Positions 11,516 through 22,195 of a stretch of 64,000 bases of DNA are shown in pieces; the stretch's first letter is position 1, and the number at the start of each line of letters is the position of its first letter. This stretch comes from Panicum virgatum (Eukaryota; Streptophyta; Magnoliopsida; Poales; Poaceae). The position numbers were made by a program, and so were the translations under genes. Location: positions 12,269,900 to 12,333,899 of the forward strand of contig NC_053138.1 of NCBI RefSeq assembly GCF_016808335.1, given 5' to 3'. The notes under the pieces were generated by a model. That model did not search any database. It worked only from the letters and a program-made list of their open reading frames with translations, and was not told the origin of the DNA.

Positions 11516-12886
11516 TCATGGCGCCTGTGTATTACTGCGCCGAGCTTTAATCTTTGCCACAATTTCCTCCTGACGAACTTGATAATACTCCCGCTGATAC
11601 GGTAGGCAGGCATTAAGATCAATCGCAAGGATCCTTTCCTCCTCTTCCTTCTCCTCCTTTAGCTTGTCCCGTTCATGGTTCTCAACCATGATGCGAGTCT
11701 TCTCTTGCTCACACTGTAACAGTGATCTATTGTGGCTTCGCATTTCCTCATAACGCTTCTCATCTATACATGCAAGCTGCTGGAAACGATCACTCTTACG
11801 GACTGATTCTTCTTGCATGAAAGAAATCCTCTGCAAGGTTAGATCTTCCATTCTCGCAGACCACTCCGAAGATGATGCTGAACCCGCATCCGAATTTGCT
11901 TTCTTCTTGGATACTTTCGACCTATCCCTGCCTGGAGGCCTCTCCTCGGCTGCACCACCTGGGTTACCGTTGTCCTCATCAAGGTTGATTGTGGCATCAT
12001 TGTCACCTCCACCAGATGCTGCACCTGACTTTTCAAATGTTCTGTGCTTTGGATCCTGCCACTTGGGCTCATGCTTCATAATGTTCCAGCAGTGCATGAA
12101 TGCAAAGTTGTGCTTCCATATAGAAGCAAAATTGGAGGCTGCAAGAGTAGTCTGCAACATGAAACAATTTTTGTCATATTCAGAAACATGGCTGCTACAC
12201 AATTAGAGAGCTATATATCACCAACTACAATCAGTGATCAAAGTGTGCAAACTATATTCAGAGACAATGTATTAAATGAGTACCTTATCGCTATCCGACA
12301 TCCCGCTAGGATTCTCTCGAATGGCATCAGCATAGACTGATGCAAACTTCCCGACTTCAGTCTTGATAGTGTCCCAGCGGCACTGTAGAGACCGTTCACT
12401 CCTTTCTGGGTTTCTTCCCCTCTTCAAGTCGTATCTATCCATAATTCTATCCCACATACGACCTTTTTTTTGTCCAGTACTTGTAATTGGGTCATTGCTT
12501 ATTTCAAGCCATGATTTCACAAGGTATTCATCTTCTTTTGGGTTGAAGTTGGCCAACTTGATACGACTGACGCATTTCTTTGTGCTCTTTCGTTTTCCTG
12601 TATGCTCGGGGGAGAGCTCTGGTTCCTCCTCATCTACTTCCAAAGATGGCTCTGCGTTTTCAGCCGGAGGATACACTTGTTGCCCACTGCCACCTGGCTG
12701 CCCCATTGCAGCATAGGGTGGAACCAGCTGTCTACCTTGGGGAAACCAGGATGGAGGAGCTTGGTACATGTACATGTACGGGTTGCAGGCACCCGGGTAG
12801 GGAGGAATGTTGCCACCAGGAAAACCTCCCTGTGACCCATCATTGGATTGGTTAGGGTCCATCCTGAAATCACAGTCGAAAGACAT
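11516..12886 (-). CDS. PIF/Harbinger Myb/SANT-like accessory protein (ORF1)
   Basis: Exons are 12886-12284 and 12151-11516 (minus strand), separated by a 132-nt GT-AG intron, and both are in phase, for about 412 residues. The N-terminal third is rich in Pro, Gly, Tyr and Gln. A trihelix/SANT-type segment follows (NFNPKEDEYLVKSWLEIS, then GRMWDRIMDRYD and SLQCRWDTIK), and the second exon has FASIWKHNFAFMHCW and a long charged C-terminal helix rich in Glu and Arg. This is the DNA-binding partner that brings Harbinger transposase to the element ends and nucleus. The ATG at 12886 is followed by TTTCAG at 12863-12868, so an upstream noncoding exon with translation starting at 12862 is an alternative. 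The frame is intact. Confidence 0.88.
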
Positions 12887-13637
12887 ATATCAGTGATCAT
12901 TTAAATTCAATCTTGCATATTCTGGCATAATTGCACATAAGGCATATACTTGGTTCATTGTAAACATGGTGACATTTGGGTTACGTTTCCTTTGTGTTGG
13001 ACCTGCAACTAAATTCCTTACACTATTCTGAACAACTATAACATAAGACTAAACATTTGGGTTGACAGTAAACAAGTTCAGTTCTGCGTCCTCTATAATT
13101 TCATATTGCAATGGAAGTACTACATCATACTGAACTAAATTGCATCCATCTTCAGTTAGTTTCAATCAGCAACTAGTGATTGAAATTGCATTGCTTTCTA
13201 CTCACTGCAGATAGCAAATGCTAAACAATATGTACAAGTAACAAATTGCATTGCTTTACACTCAAATGCTGATAGTGCATATTGGCCATCGCAGGGCTAC
13301 AAAGGGAGATACCTGAGTTTTCTAGGACGCCAGCTCGAGCGCCCGGTCGAGCTCTCCTCGGATGTGGCCGACCGAACTGGTGAACTCCGCCGCCGCCGCT
13401 TCCGCCCACGGCGCGACACGCTCCCCTTCCCCAGGATGGCCTTGCGGGATACGACGGGAGGCGGGCCACCCCCGCGCAGATCCGGTCTTCCCAGGACCGG
13501 ATCCGGCGCGGATGCCGGCGGATCCGCCGCGGCAGGCCGCGATTTCCCGGCGGCGCCGCACTTCCTCAACCCACGACCGGCGCCGGTGCAAGGAAAGGGC
13601 GGCGGCGGCGATTCACTTCACATCTGGAGCCCGCGGC

Positions 13638-13727
13638 CTCCTCTTCCTCGACCTCGAGCCCGCGGCGCTCCTCTTCCTCGACCTCGAGCCCGCGGCGCTC
13701 CTCTTCCTCGACCTCGAGCCCGCGGCG
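13638..13727. repeat. Tandem repeat, 30-bp unit, three copies
   Basis: The unit CTCCTCTTCCTCGACCTCGA plus GCCCGCGGCG repeats exactly at 13638, 13668 and 13698, upstream of the Myb-like gene inside the Harbinger element. Confidence 0.9.
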
Positions 13728-14059
13728 GCAGCGCCTTGCGCTTGCGGAAGTCGCGGGGCCAGGCCGTCGAAGGTGGACGAGGGGGTGGGGGGGGGTGGGG
13801 GCGGGGGGGGGGGGGGCGGCAGGAAGGGCCGCGCGTGGGCGAGGGGTTGGGGGGGGGGGCGGTGGCTCCGACGGTTGGGGACGACGGGCGCGAGGACGAG
13901 ATACAGAGTGAACTGGAGGCGCGCTGGGAGTACAGAGCGGAGGATGCGGCGGAATCTTACCGCGCGGGATAGAGAGCCCCGCTGCGGGCTTTTTCTCTGT
14001 AAAGTCACACTGTAAATCATGTAGCGTTTGTTTTAGAGAGCCCACTGCGGGCAGCCTTA

Positions 14060-14650
14060 CGAGCAAAGCAGCTAGCTAGCCTATATGTGCACTCCACGCT
14101 GTGCGCGCCCACACACAGTCGCAACGCACGGCACGTGCACCGCATTGGTGGTAGGCCGATCGATCGATCCATTGATGCGCGCCCCTCGCCCTTTCTTTAA
14201 TTTGGATCCACGACATCGAACCAGTAGTGCCTCCGTACAATCCTAACCCAACATTTTGGAATCAAGGAGGAATATCAATCAAATCATCACTAGCTAATCA
14301 GCTTGTGCCAGTTAGAAACCTAGCTATTAGAGCATCTCCTGCGGTCTCCCTTACTCCCAATAAACAATTAATATTGAAACAAGATTTACTTCAGCAGTTC
14401 GCTAATTAAAATTAAATCTAACCTTTTCCGAATTATTGAGATGTTCCAATATTTCACCCCAACAATCATCAAGTCAAGGGGATTTCCGCTGTCCCAATAT
14501 GTTAGTTGTATTAGGATGAAATTGTTGGGAAACTGTAAAATCATCTTCCCCAACAATAATAGTATGTGGTAGGTGTATGGATTGTGAGTGTCGTCGTGAG
14601 ATAAAACATTTCCAAATAGCTAACCTAGCTAACGATCCTTCTTAAATTTG
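14060..14650. other. Gene-free spacer
   Basis: Mostly unique-looking AT-rich DNA. A motif AGAGCATCTCCTGCGG near 14330 resembles one end of grass DNA transposons, but I see no matching inverted end. Confidence 0.4.
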
Positions 14651-15190
14651 GGGAGTGTCTATCCCTCACTTGAGTGAAATATCACTCATCCTCACTCGAT
14701 TTTTTGGACTATTGGATTAAAATCCAATGGCTCTCTTTCATCTTCTACCTCCAACCGGCGCCCACCCCGCCGCCCAGACCCGCCACCACCCCTCCGGCGC
14801 GGGCGGGCTAGGGCTGCGCCGGCGCAGCCCTTGCCCGCCCGCGCCGGCCGCCGCGCCGACCCGGCCCGCCGCCGCCTCCCACCGCCACTTGGCGCCGCCG
14901 GCTCCTGCCACCGCTGACACCCCCGCCCCAGCCCCGCCCAACCGCCTTCCTCAGCCGCCCGGGCCAGCGGTGCCACCGCCGCCGGTCTCGCCGCCCCCGC
15001 GCCCACCAGCACTGCCGGGCCGGCCTGCCACCGCCGGCCCTCCTTCTAAGGCCGGTGGTGAGCAACCCCCCAGCAATCCGGAATCCTAACCCGAACCCTA
15101 ACCTCGCCGGAGTTGGAGAAGGTGTATATGGGGAAAAAAAATCGAGTGAGGAGAGCCTCCAAATCACTCAAGTGAAATTTAGCTTTCTCC
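14651..15190. mobile_element. Non-autonomous DNA transposon with GC-rich cargo, 8-bp TSD
   Basis: A perfect direct repeat TAAATTTG (14643-14650 and 15191-15198) flanks 540 bp whose ends are inverted repeats of about 55 bp. They share TCACTTGAGTGA, then after a gap TCCTCACTCGATTTTTT. The interior (14750-15050) is very GC-rich and proline-coding in one frame (14727-15089), unlike its AT-rich surroundings, so it is probably captured host DNA. An 8-bp TSD fits hAT, or a Mutator-like element with a mutated ninth base. Confidence 0.75.
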
Positions 15191-15299
15191 TAAATTTGTT
15201 GTCCAACGAATCTAACGAACGAAGGTGTTTTGGATCCACGTACTATATATCTGAAAGCGTCACACGGAAAAGATGAGAGAGGCGCGGCCAGTGTCTGAT

Positions 15300-15665
15300 G
15301 ATGACGGCCACTTTAGGCAAGGAATGATACTTTACGTCTGAAAGTGATCAGGGTCCACGTAGAACACCCTCGAGACTTAACAACTAACTAAGCTCCTTGG
15401 TTAGCGTAGAAGGTTTGACTAATCATGTACTAAGTACAGCTAGCTTACGAGAACCAAGGATGGCCTCAATACAATCATCTAGTGGAGAAGCATGGATTAT
15501 TGAGAGCCTAGCTTTAGCAGCGGCTTTACCCACTTTGGTTAGCCGTCGTCAGTCGTCACGTGCGGCCCCCGGTGAGGCCATTGCCGTCCGGTAGTCACAC
15601 GCGCGCGCACATGACTCTGGTTGTTGGTAACCGATGCCTCAGGAGTCAGGACACGTACGAGTACG
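15300..15665. repeat. Diverged duplicated segment, copy A
   Basis: It shares an ordered series of blocks with 18948-19295: GGAATGATACT, then GGTCCACGTAGAA, GCTTGGTTAGCG/TGTT, GAAGGTTTGACT, GGCCTCAATA and TCATTGCCG. Spacing is similar and both copies lie in the same orientation. It is noncoding as far as I can see. Confidence 0.75.
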
Positions 15666-15705
15666 ACGGGGGCATGCGTGGGAACGGCTGCTGATGGCTG
15701 ATGCA

Positions 15706-15948
15706 GGTCTTGTTTAGTTGCGTAAAAATTTGGGTGTAAAACACTGTAGCACTTTCGTTTGTATTTGATAATTATTGTCCCGTCATGGGTTAACTAGGCT
15801 CAAAAGATTCGTCTCGCAAATTACAATCTAACTATGTAATTAGTTATTTTATTTAGCTACATTTAATACTTCATGCATGCGTTGAAACATTCGATGTGAT
15901 GGGGAATCTTGTAAAGTTTTGGAATTTTGAAGGGAACTAAACAGGGCC
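15706..15948. mobile_element. Tourist/Harbinger-like MITE (243 bp), 3-bp flanks GCA
   Basis: The left end GGTCTTGTTTAGTT pairs with the right end GGCCCTGTTTAGTT (reverse complement). GCA flanks both sides (15703-15705 and 15949-15951). Confidence 0.75.
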
Positions 15949-17057
15949 GCAGTCTAATTAACCTTCCTGCGCGCACACGCGGCTGCTGGTTGATGACATC
16001 GACGCTGTAGCAGCAGCAGCGACCAGCGAGCGAGCTACTAGCTAGGATGCCGATGATGGAATTATTAATTGATTATTATTAACTGGTTTGCGGTGGTCGC
16101 TAACTGGGAGAGATTCATTCGCTCGCACAGTAGTGCGTGCGAGAACATGCAAGCATGGGGCTCTGGTTCGTTCGACCCGTTGCGGACACGGTCGGCTAGC
16201 TGTGCAGGACGGAGTAGGTAGCTAGTAATTGGACCTGTTGTTGTCGGAGCATGCCGTGCATAGCATGTACCGTGCTGCTGCGCGGTACACGTACGGTGTA
16301 CCGCGCCAGCCTGCGAGCTAGCGTATGTAGCACACGAATAGTAATCATGATTGGAAGCGATCTTTGAGGCGCCAAAACAGCCGGCACAGGACACAGCACT
16401 GGCCGGGAGCAGCAGTTTTGGCCTGGCGCGAGGCGCATGCGCGCGCGCGCGCGCACAGCACGTACGGGCCGGGCTCGATCGCATCGCATGCATCATGCAT
16501 GGTGAGAGATGGGGCCCCGGTGAGGCGCCAGAGGTCGGAGCGCATGCTGCACGTGATGCGGGCCGGCCGGGGAGAGACACGTCGACGTCGCCGGCCGGCC
16601 CGGTCGATTGGTGGTCACTCGAGGTTTCATCGATCCCTTCCGTGCATGCACGTGCACATGCACTGGTGGCGTGGTTCTTCATGACTCGCTCCATGCATGG
16701 ATGGATGGATAGATATTGATAGACGCGGGGAGGCTTTGCTGGTCTGGTTGGTGCGAGTGCGACGCGCGAGACCGTGATCGAGTGATGAATGAGAGCCTTA
16801 TCTTGTGGCTCACAAGTCAGAACCACACTGCGGCCCTTTCCCTTGACCTGGGACCCGGCCTAGCTTGCGCGCGTATACGCCGTGTCGTCTGCACGCCACA
16901 AACGGCGTCCGGTGGTGCATTATTATTATTTGTTCTATATATCATATATGTGTGTTGTCGTGGGATAAAACGTACATAATTATCACCGCAAGGCGCTTCT
17001 TCTTACAAACATGCATGCATGTGCAGCTCGGTTCTCATGCATATATAGGCGGTGTAA

Positions 17058-17921
17058 GGCCCTATTTGGTTCCTAAAAGTTCCTGGACTATTTTTAGTCT
17101 CTGGGCTAAAACAAAAAGTCCTTTCCTGTTTGGTTTGAGGAACTAAAGGAATTAGAGATTATTAATTACAGTGATAAAAGGACCCAAATACCCCTGCTAC
17201 TGCTACCCACGCCAAACCAGCAGTCGCCCCCTCCCGCCTCCGACGCGACAAGATGGCGTCGCCCCCACCCTCCTCGCCGCCTGGCAGTGTCGCGCGCGTC
17301 TGCGCCGCGGACACCGACCCGGACGGGCCTTTCCCCAAGCCCTAGACGCCCCCAATCTTCCATTGCAGCCGCCACCTCCTTCTTCCCCAAACCCGACTCT
17401 CTTCGATTCGTCATCTCCGGTGAGTTTCCCCTCGATTCCTCGCAGCCACGGCCTCCCCTCACCGTCCTCGACCCATTCCGGTGATAATCCCGGCGTTTCC
17501 CCCATCCTGTAGGGCCTCCCGGCGGAGCTCCGCCCATGGCCGCCGTCGTTCCCATGGAGCACCCCGTCGCTGCTGTGTTCCGCCTCCTTCTTTCGCTGAG
17601 TGAGCCTCGCCGCCCCTGGGACACGCCGTGCACGCGCCCCCTGCCCCGCTCCGATCTCGCCTGGTCGCGCCGCCGTTCGCCGCGCCATCGCCACCGCGTC
17701 GCGCGTCGCCGGGGGAGGAGGGATTCACGGAGCGGGTCGCGGGGAACATGTGGGACCGGGGGAGGGGTAGGGTGGAATAAGTCCCAAAAAACTTCTCTTG
17801 AGAGTCTATTTTTTCTTTAGACTTTAAGGGACTTTTAGCCCAAAAAAGTCTCACCTGTTTGTTTCTTTAGACCCACAAGTCTCTGGAACTTATGAAAAAG
17901 TCCCATGAAACAAACAGGGTC
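17058..17921. mobile_element. Non-autonomous PIF/Harbinger element with GC-rich cargo (864 bp)
   Basis: TAA target duplications at 17055-17057 and 17922-17924 flank inverted ends GGCCCTATTTGGTTCC and GACCCTGTTTGTTTC (reverse complement). The subterminal parts repeat AAAAGTCCC/GGGACTTTT motifs. The middle (17200-17760) is GC-rich with open frames on both strands, including Arg- and Pro-rich ones, in contrast to the AT-rich ends. I see no transposase. The cargo looks like captured genic DNA, but I cannot name the donor gene. Confidence 0.78.
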
Positions 17922-18021
17922 TAAATAGGTTAATAATAATCCACTTCGCACTATATATATGCTTTATTCCCCTATATATTATGCAATGCAACTAACGTTA
18001 ATTACATTGCTAGCTACTAGC

Positions 18022-18220
18022 CAGTGGCGGAGGACGGGAAAATCTTTAGGTATGGCGAAATTGACAACATAGATAGTAAGGTATAAGATACACATAGAAA
18101 TGCCTTCATAATCAAGTACAAAATGGCAAAGGATGTTAAAAAACATTTAAGATACTATTGTTGTACTATATTCAAGGTGTGGCAGCTGCCATATCTTGCC
18201 ACCATGGTCCTCCGCCCCTA
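18022..18220. mobile_element. hAT-type MITE (199 bp)
   Basis: The left end CAGTGGCGGAGGAC pairs with the right end TAGGGGCGGAGGAC (reverse complement). Flanking octamers CTACTAGC (18014-18021) and GTACTAGC (18221-18228) match at 7 of 8 bases, as expected for an hAT duplication with one mutation. Confidence 0.75.
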
Positions 18221-19927
18221 GTACTAGCTTCAGATTGTCGTGTGCCGGGTCACATGCACATCGCAGCCGCATGCACCGCAGGGCGACGCGCATGGCAACG
18301 ATCGATAGGGCCGACCGGTCAATCCGTACGTACGCTGCAAGGAGCCTATGAGCAAATGACATATATATGGTGGCATGGACCACGCCTACCTCCTTAACAC
18401 AATTGAGCAACTAGCTGGTCGTACTAAGTACTGGTGTTTGTTACAGACGCCGGTATACTATACAAGTATACTCCATATATATCTAGCTAGTACGAGAATT
18501 ATCAAGATATATCTCAAATTGTGCTTAATTAGAGCTACCAGCAAGCTTAAGGCATACAAGATTAAGTCGGCATCCGCCTCAACGGACTATGAATTGACTG
18601 TTGCAGGGACTGCAAGTGATGTGGTACTAGTATAAAGCCAATAGCTGGCTAAATTATTAGTCATGCTCTTCTAAGAACTAGCTGAGGTGTGATGTCGAAG
18701 ACGGCCTTAGAAGTGACGTTGAGCTCCATTACGGTGGCCTCGACAACAGGGCGTGTGTCGGCTCCTTATTTGAGAGAGAGGTGCACGGTGACTAATGCTG
18801 GGATCTAACAATGACAGGTTTGATGAAAGTTTGTTACCCTGGGCTTGCTATAAAAAGCAAAAAAAAAAAAAAGAACCGTGTCTTGGGTTTTCTTTAAGCA
18901 AGGTGAAAGTTTGTTACGTGGGCTAAAGAGCCCGCCGTTGTCCCTCACTTCAGGGAAGGAATGATACTCTTATATAGCACCTCCAAATGTTTGAAAGTGA
19001 GTGGTCCACGTAGAAGATCATCTATACTACTTGAGTAAGCTAGCTGCTTGGTTAGTGTTGAAGGTTTGACTGATACTCGTACGAACGACATACGTGGACC
19101 AACAAGGGCCTCAATAATCTGCTCCCTTGTACTAAATTTGAGTATAAATCATAAAACTAAACTAAAGGACATCTCGGTAGCTTCATCAACGGCTTTTTAC
19201 CTACTTTATTAGTTTGGGCTCAGGCCTAGCTGCTCCAGAAGTCATTGCCGCCACATGACCGTAATTGTTAACTAACATTCTAGGACACTTATGGGGGTAC
19301 CAAGCTAGCCACATCTAGGAAACCACCACCCCTATTATGTGGTGGTAGAGTCGTGAGGATTGGATCATGGTATCTAACTTTATGGAAGAGTTTTGATTTC
19401 TCATGTAGCTTCTGACAAACAATTTATTTCTTTTACTCAAAACTATAACCATCTTACTATGACTAATTGGAGGCTCCATGTGAAGACATATAGGATACTA
19501 GGTGGATGTCCTAGAAAAAAGAAAGAAATTCTAAAATTCTCTAAAAACATAAAATATATGGCCATCAATCAATATATAGTAATCATTATTGATAATAACA
19601 GCAATTGGATTTACTTTTTGTTTTTAAAAACTTACCCACCTTTGCTATTATTATGAGAAATTAGCCTAAAATAATCCCCTATATCTATATCTTAATTACC
19701 CACATTTGCCGTTGTTATTTCAAACATCGGTCACAAACAAGCTATATAATATTTTTTTATGAAACACGAGGGGAAAAATTATGCTTCGGTACACATAAAT
19801 CATACGTGTATTTGTGTTTTTGTTATGCGCAACTAATTAGTCTTTGGATAGTAATCTGTGAGTACCAGAGGTGGGCACTTTAAATGCTAATTTAGACAAA
19901 TATATTAGATTATATTTTAATGACATA
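18221..19927. other. Gene-free stretch
   Basis: Apart from the duplicated segment copy B (18948-19295), it holds unique-looking AT-rich DNA. Around 19650-19740 there is a fragment with the AATTAGCCTAAAATA and TTACCCAC motifs also seen in the Helitron-like repeats at 47.4-47.9 kb and 63.5-63.9 kb. Confidence 0.45.
18948..19295. repeat. Diverged duplicated segment, copy B
   Basis: This is the second copy of the 15300-15665 segment. The ordered shared blocks are GGAATGATACT, GGTCCACGTAGAA, GCTTGGTTAGTG, GAAGGTTTGACTGAT, GGCCTCAATA and GTCATTGCCG. Confidence 0.75.
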
Positions 19928-20174
19928 CTCCCTTCAGATCCTTTTATAAGGCATAGTTTGATATGACACGGTCTCCCAAATTATTGTTTGATCATTCATT
20001 TATTTTATATTATAATTGTTATGATTATAAATTTAGACTTATTGGATAGTAGGACATTTGATTACAAATCTATCCCTATTAAGTTTGTCCCATAATAGTT
20101 AAAAATTATTGGTCAAAGATTTTAAAATTTGATTCTTGATATGCGTGAACACTTTATAAAAGGGTCGGAGGGAG
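19928..20174. mobile_element. Stowaway MITE (Tc1/mariner), 247 bp
   Basis: The ends read CTCCCTTCAGATCCTTTTAT (left) and CTCCCTCCGACCCTTTTAT (right, reverse complement). TA flanks both sides (19926-19927 and 20175-20176), the Stowaway target duplication. Confidence 0.92.
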
Positions 20175-20176
20175 TA

Positions 20177-22195
20177 GGTGGATGGTTTAAATAGAAGCCT
20201 TGGGGGTTACTAAATGTTATTTCCCGTAATAGCCGTGGTGTTAATTTAGATATAGTATACTAGGGGTGCTTCAGATTGTTGATGGTGGGTAATTTGTTAA
20301 TAATAGATTCAATGACTATTATTGCTAATGATGGTTAGAGTGTATGAATTTGACCGCAGGAGAATTTCTAAATCTTATTTATTTTCTGTAGCACATATTG
20401 TGAGAATTAATATGGAAGCTCTAAAAAGAAATCTAATTAATAATGAGTAAGAAGTAAGATAAGATTGTAACTTTTAACTCTCAACATTAAATAAATAAAA
20501 GATAGATAGATAATTCAAAATAAATTCGTATCCGAAACTACTCTGCTCGCACGGCATTGGCCATCACGTAACCAATAGCCAGCCCAGTGCTCGATGCCTG
20601 AGAGTATGTGGGCTGAGCCAAGAATTTCAACCAGCACAGATTAGGCCCCTGAAGCTGCGTAAAGCAGCCAGCGACGCGGGCACAGAATCGTCTTGGGCTC
20701 TTTTGGTCTCTTTCCCAATGACGATGACCCACCACCACCCCACCCACTGCAGGCCTTGGTCTTTGGTACGTTTCCTTTGGCCAGCAGGCTAGTATCTTCG
20801 TCACATGATTTGTCCCCGTCATCGTACTAAGACACTACTAGCCAATGGAAGAACGGGCAGTGTCCTCCATCATTCATCTCCTGCTTCCTCGATTCTCCTT
20901 CCTGCCTGACAAGGACACGTCCGGCCGAGACGTGTCCGGCCCTTCCGTCGCCCAAGCAGTCACTGTCCCTTCCCCTTCGGTAGGCCCGGGACTCGATTTA
21001 CCCAACACTGCACGTAGCAACGACAGTGGATTAGTCCGATCCCTAATAATGATGAAGGTTGGCCAAAAGAAAGGGCAACCAAATAACTGTGGTTAAAAGG
21101 ACTAATCCGATCCCTAATGACAAAGATTCTAACACAGCTGCACTGGAAATACCATGTTCTATGTTTCTGAGTGTTCAGCCTGAGCTAGTTGAGCTCCAAC
21201 GGACATATCAAATGTGAAACCAAAGTAAGCAAGTAACCAGCCCTGAATCTTTCAACTTCATATTCTACATCTGCTTTAATTTGCCGATCATATATACAAT
21301 GCTTCCATCCTAATCCTCTCCCTGATGCTTGCTTTTCGTCTATATCCTCATGATGTCGCCATTGTTTAGTGTCAAGGACATGCTTTATTAGGTCAGGGTC
21401 CTGATCATGGTCATGGTAAATAAAGAGGAATAAGTCCCCTCAGCTCGCATCGCATCGCATCGATCCAACGACGAATGCTTCCCTTGCTTCTCTACGCAAG
21501 TAATCCCTAGCCGCCACCTGTTAATTCATACTCGAAGTGTAACTTTCAGATGTTTCACCCAAATCTCATCCTATCTCGCCGACGGCGACAGGCCTGATTA
21601 CTCACTAAACAACACGACTGTTACATCTCCTGACCTCTGCAGCAACGTATAGGTGTACCATGTGTATATGCTAGTGATTAGTCAGTGTCGGGGAGAGACG
21701 ACAAACCAAAGACAAAGAGAACAATGATTGATAGATCTTTATTGGCAGCACACAACTGGAAACAATCACATAAACATGCAGCACCAATTTGGATGGCTTG
21801 CAAATTGGCTCCATGCATGCATGGCTAAGGTAATATACAAGAACATGATCATGTCTGTGTGCAGTGCTGGTGGTTCCGCCTGTCCTTGTCAGTGATCTCT
21901 GCAAGCGCAAACTGAATATTTTAGGCTCATCTTTCACCTTGTGCAGGCCCTGAAATATGACTAGCAACAACTTTGCCATGCCTTTGTGTCAACATAAAGC
22001 TAAGGTGATAGGAGAAATACGATAGGAAATTTAATCCATTGTTTCCCTTTGCCTTTTTTTTTTCCAGTGTGCGTGGCTGATCAGGCTAGTAAATTACAGT
22101 GCGCCTTCTTTGTGCTTGTGTTGCCTGATCTTCTAGACATCCTTTTCTGATTCCCTCCCCGCCCTTTTCTGATGAGAACCGAAGGTCGAAGAAGA
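20177..22195. other. Gene-free stretch downstream of the MYB gene
   Basis: No convincing coding region. The part next to 22195 lies 3' of the MYB stop codon and should include its 3' UTR. Short open frames at 20538-20822 and 21671-21979 (minus) lack recognisable domains. Confidence 0.4.

Larger units (their letters stand above)
8668..14056. mobile_element. Complete PIF/Harbinger transposon (5,389 bp) with TTA TSD
   Basis: The left end reads GGCTCTCCGCACTCG. The right end, reverse complemented, reads GGCTGCCCGCAGTGG. These continue as imperfect inverted repeats sharing CTCTCTAAA. A TTA flanks both sides (8665-8667 and 14057-14059), the standard Harbinger target duplication. The left subterminal region repeats CACTCTCTA several times. 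Inside are the two genes expected of an autonomous element in convergent order: the transposase on the plus strand (9353-10726) and the Myb-like protein on the minus strand (11516-12886). Both reading frames are open and their introns have GT-AG borders. The element could therefore be autonomous, or only recently silenced. Confidence 0.93.
15191..17057. other. Gene-free stretch with one MITE and one diverged duplication
   Basis: Besides the separately listed MITE (15706-15948) and the segment 15300-15665 that recurs near 18948, it holds alternating purine/pyrimidine runs (GCGCGC near 16440) and many GCATGC palindromes. The open frames overlapping on both strands at 16065-16826 have no recognisable domain. 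Confidence 0.45.

Noticed and set aside
16065..16826. 253-codon minus-strand frame
   Set aside because: No domain, cysteine/histidine content is random, and several other frames are open across the same GC-rich DNA.
20538..20822. 94-codon minus-strand frame
   Set aside because: Short, no recognisable family and no splice or promoter support.
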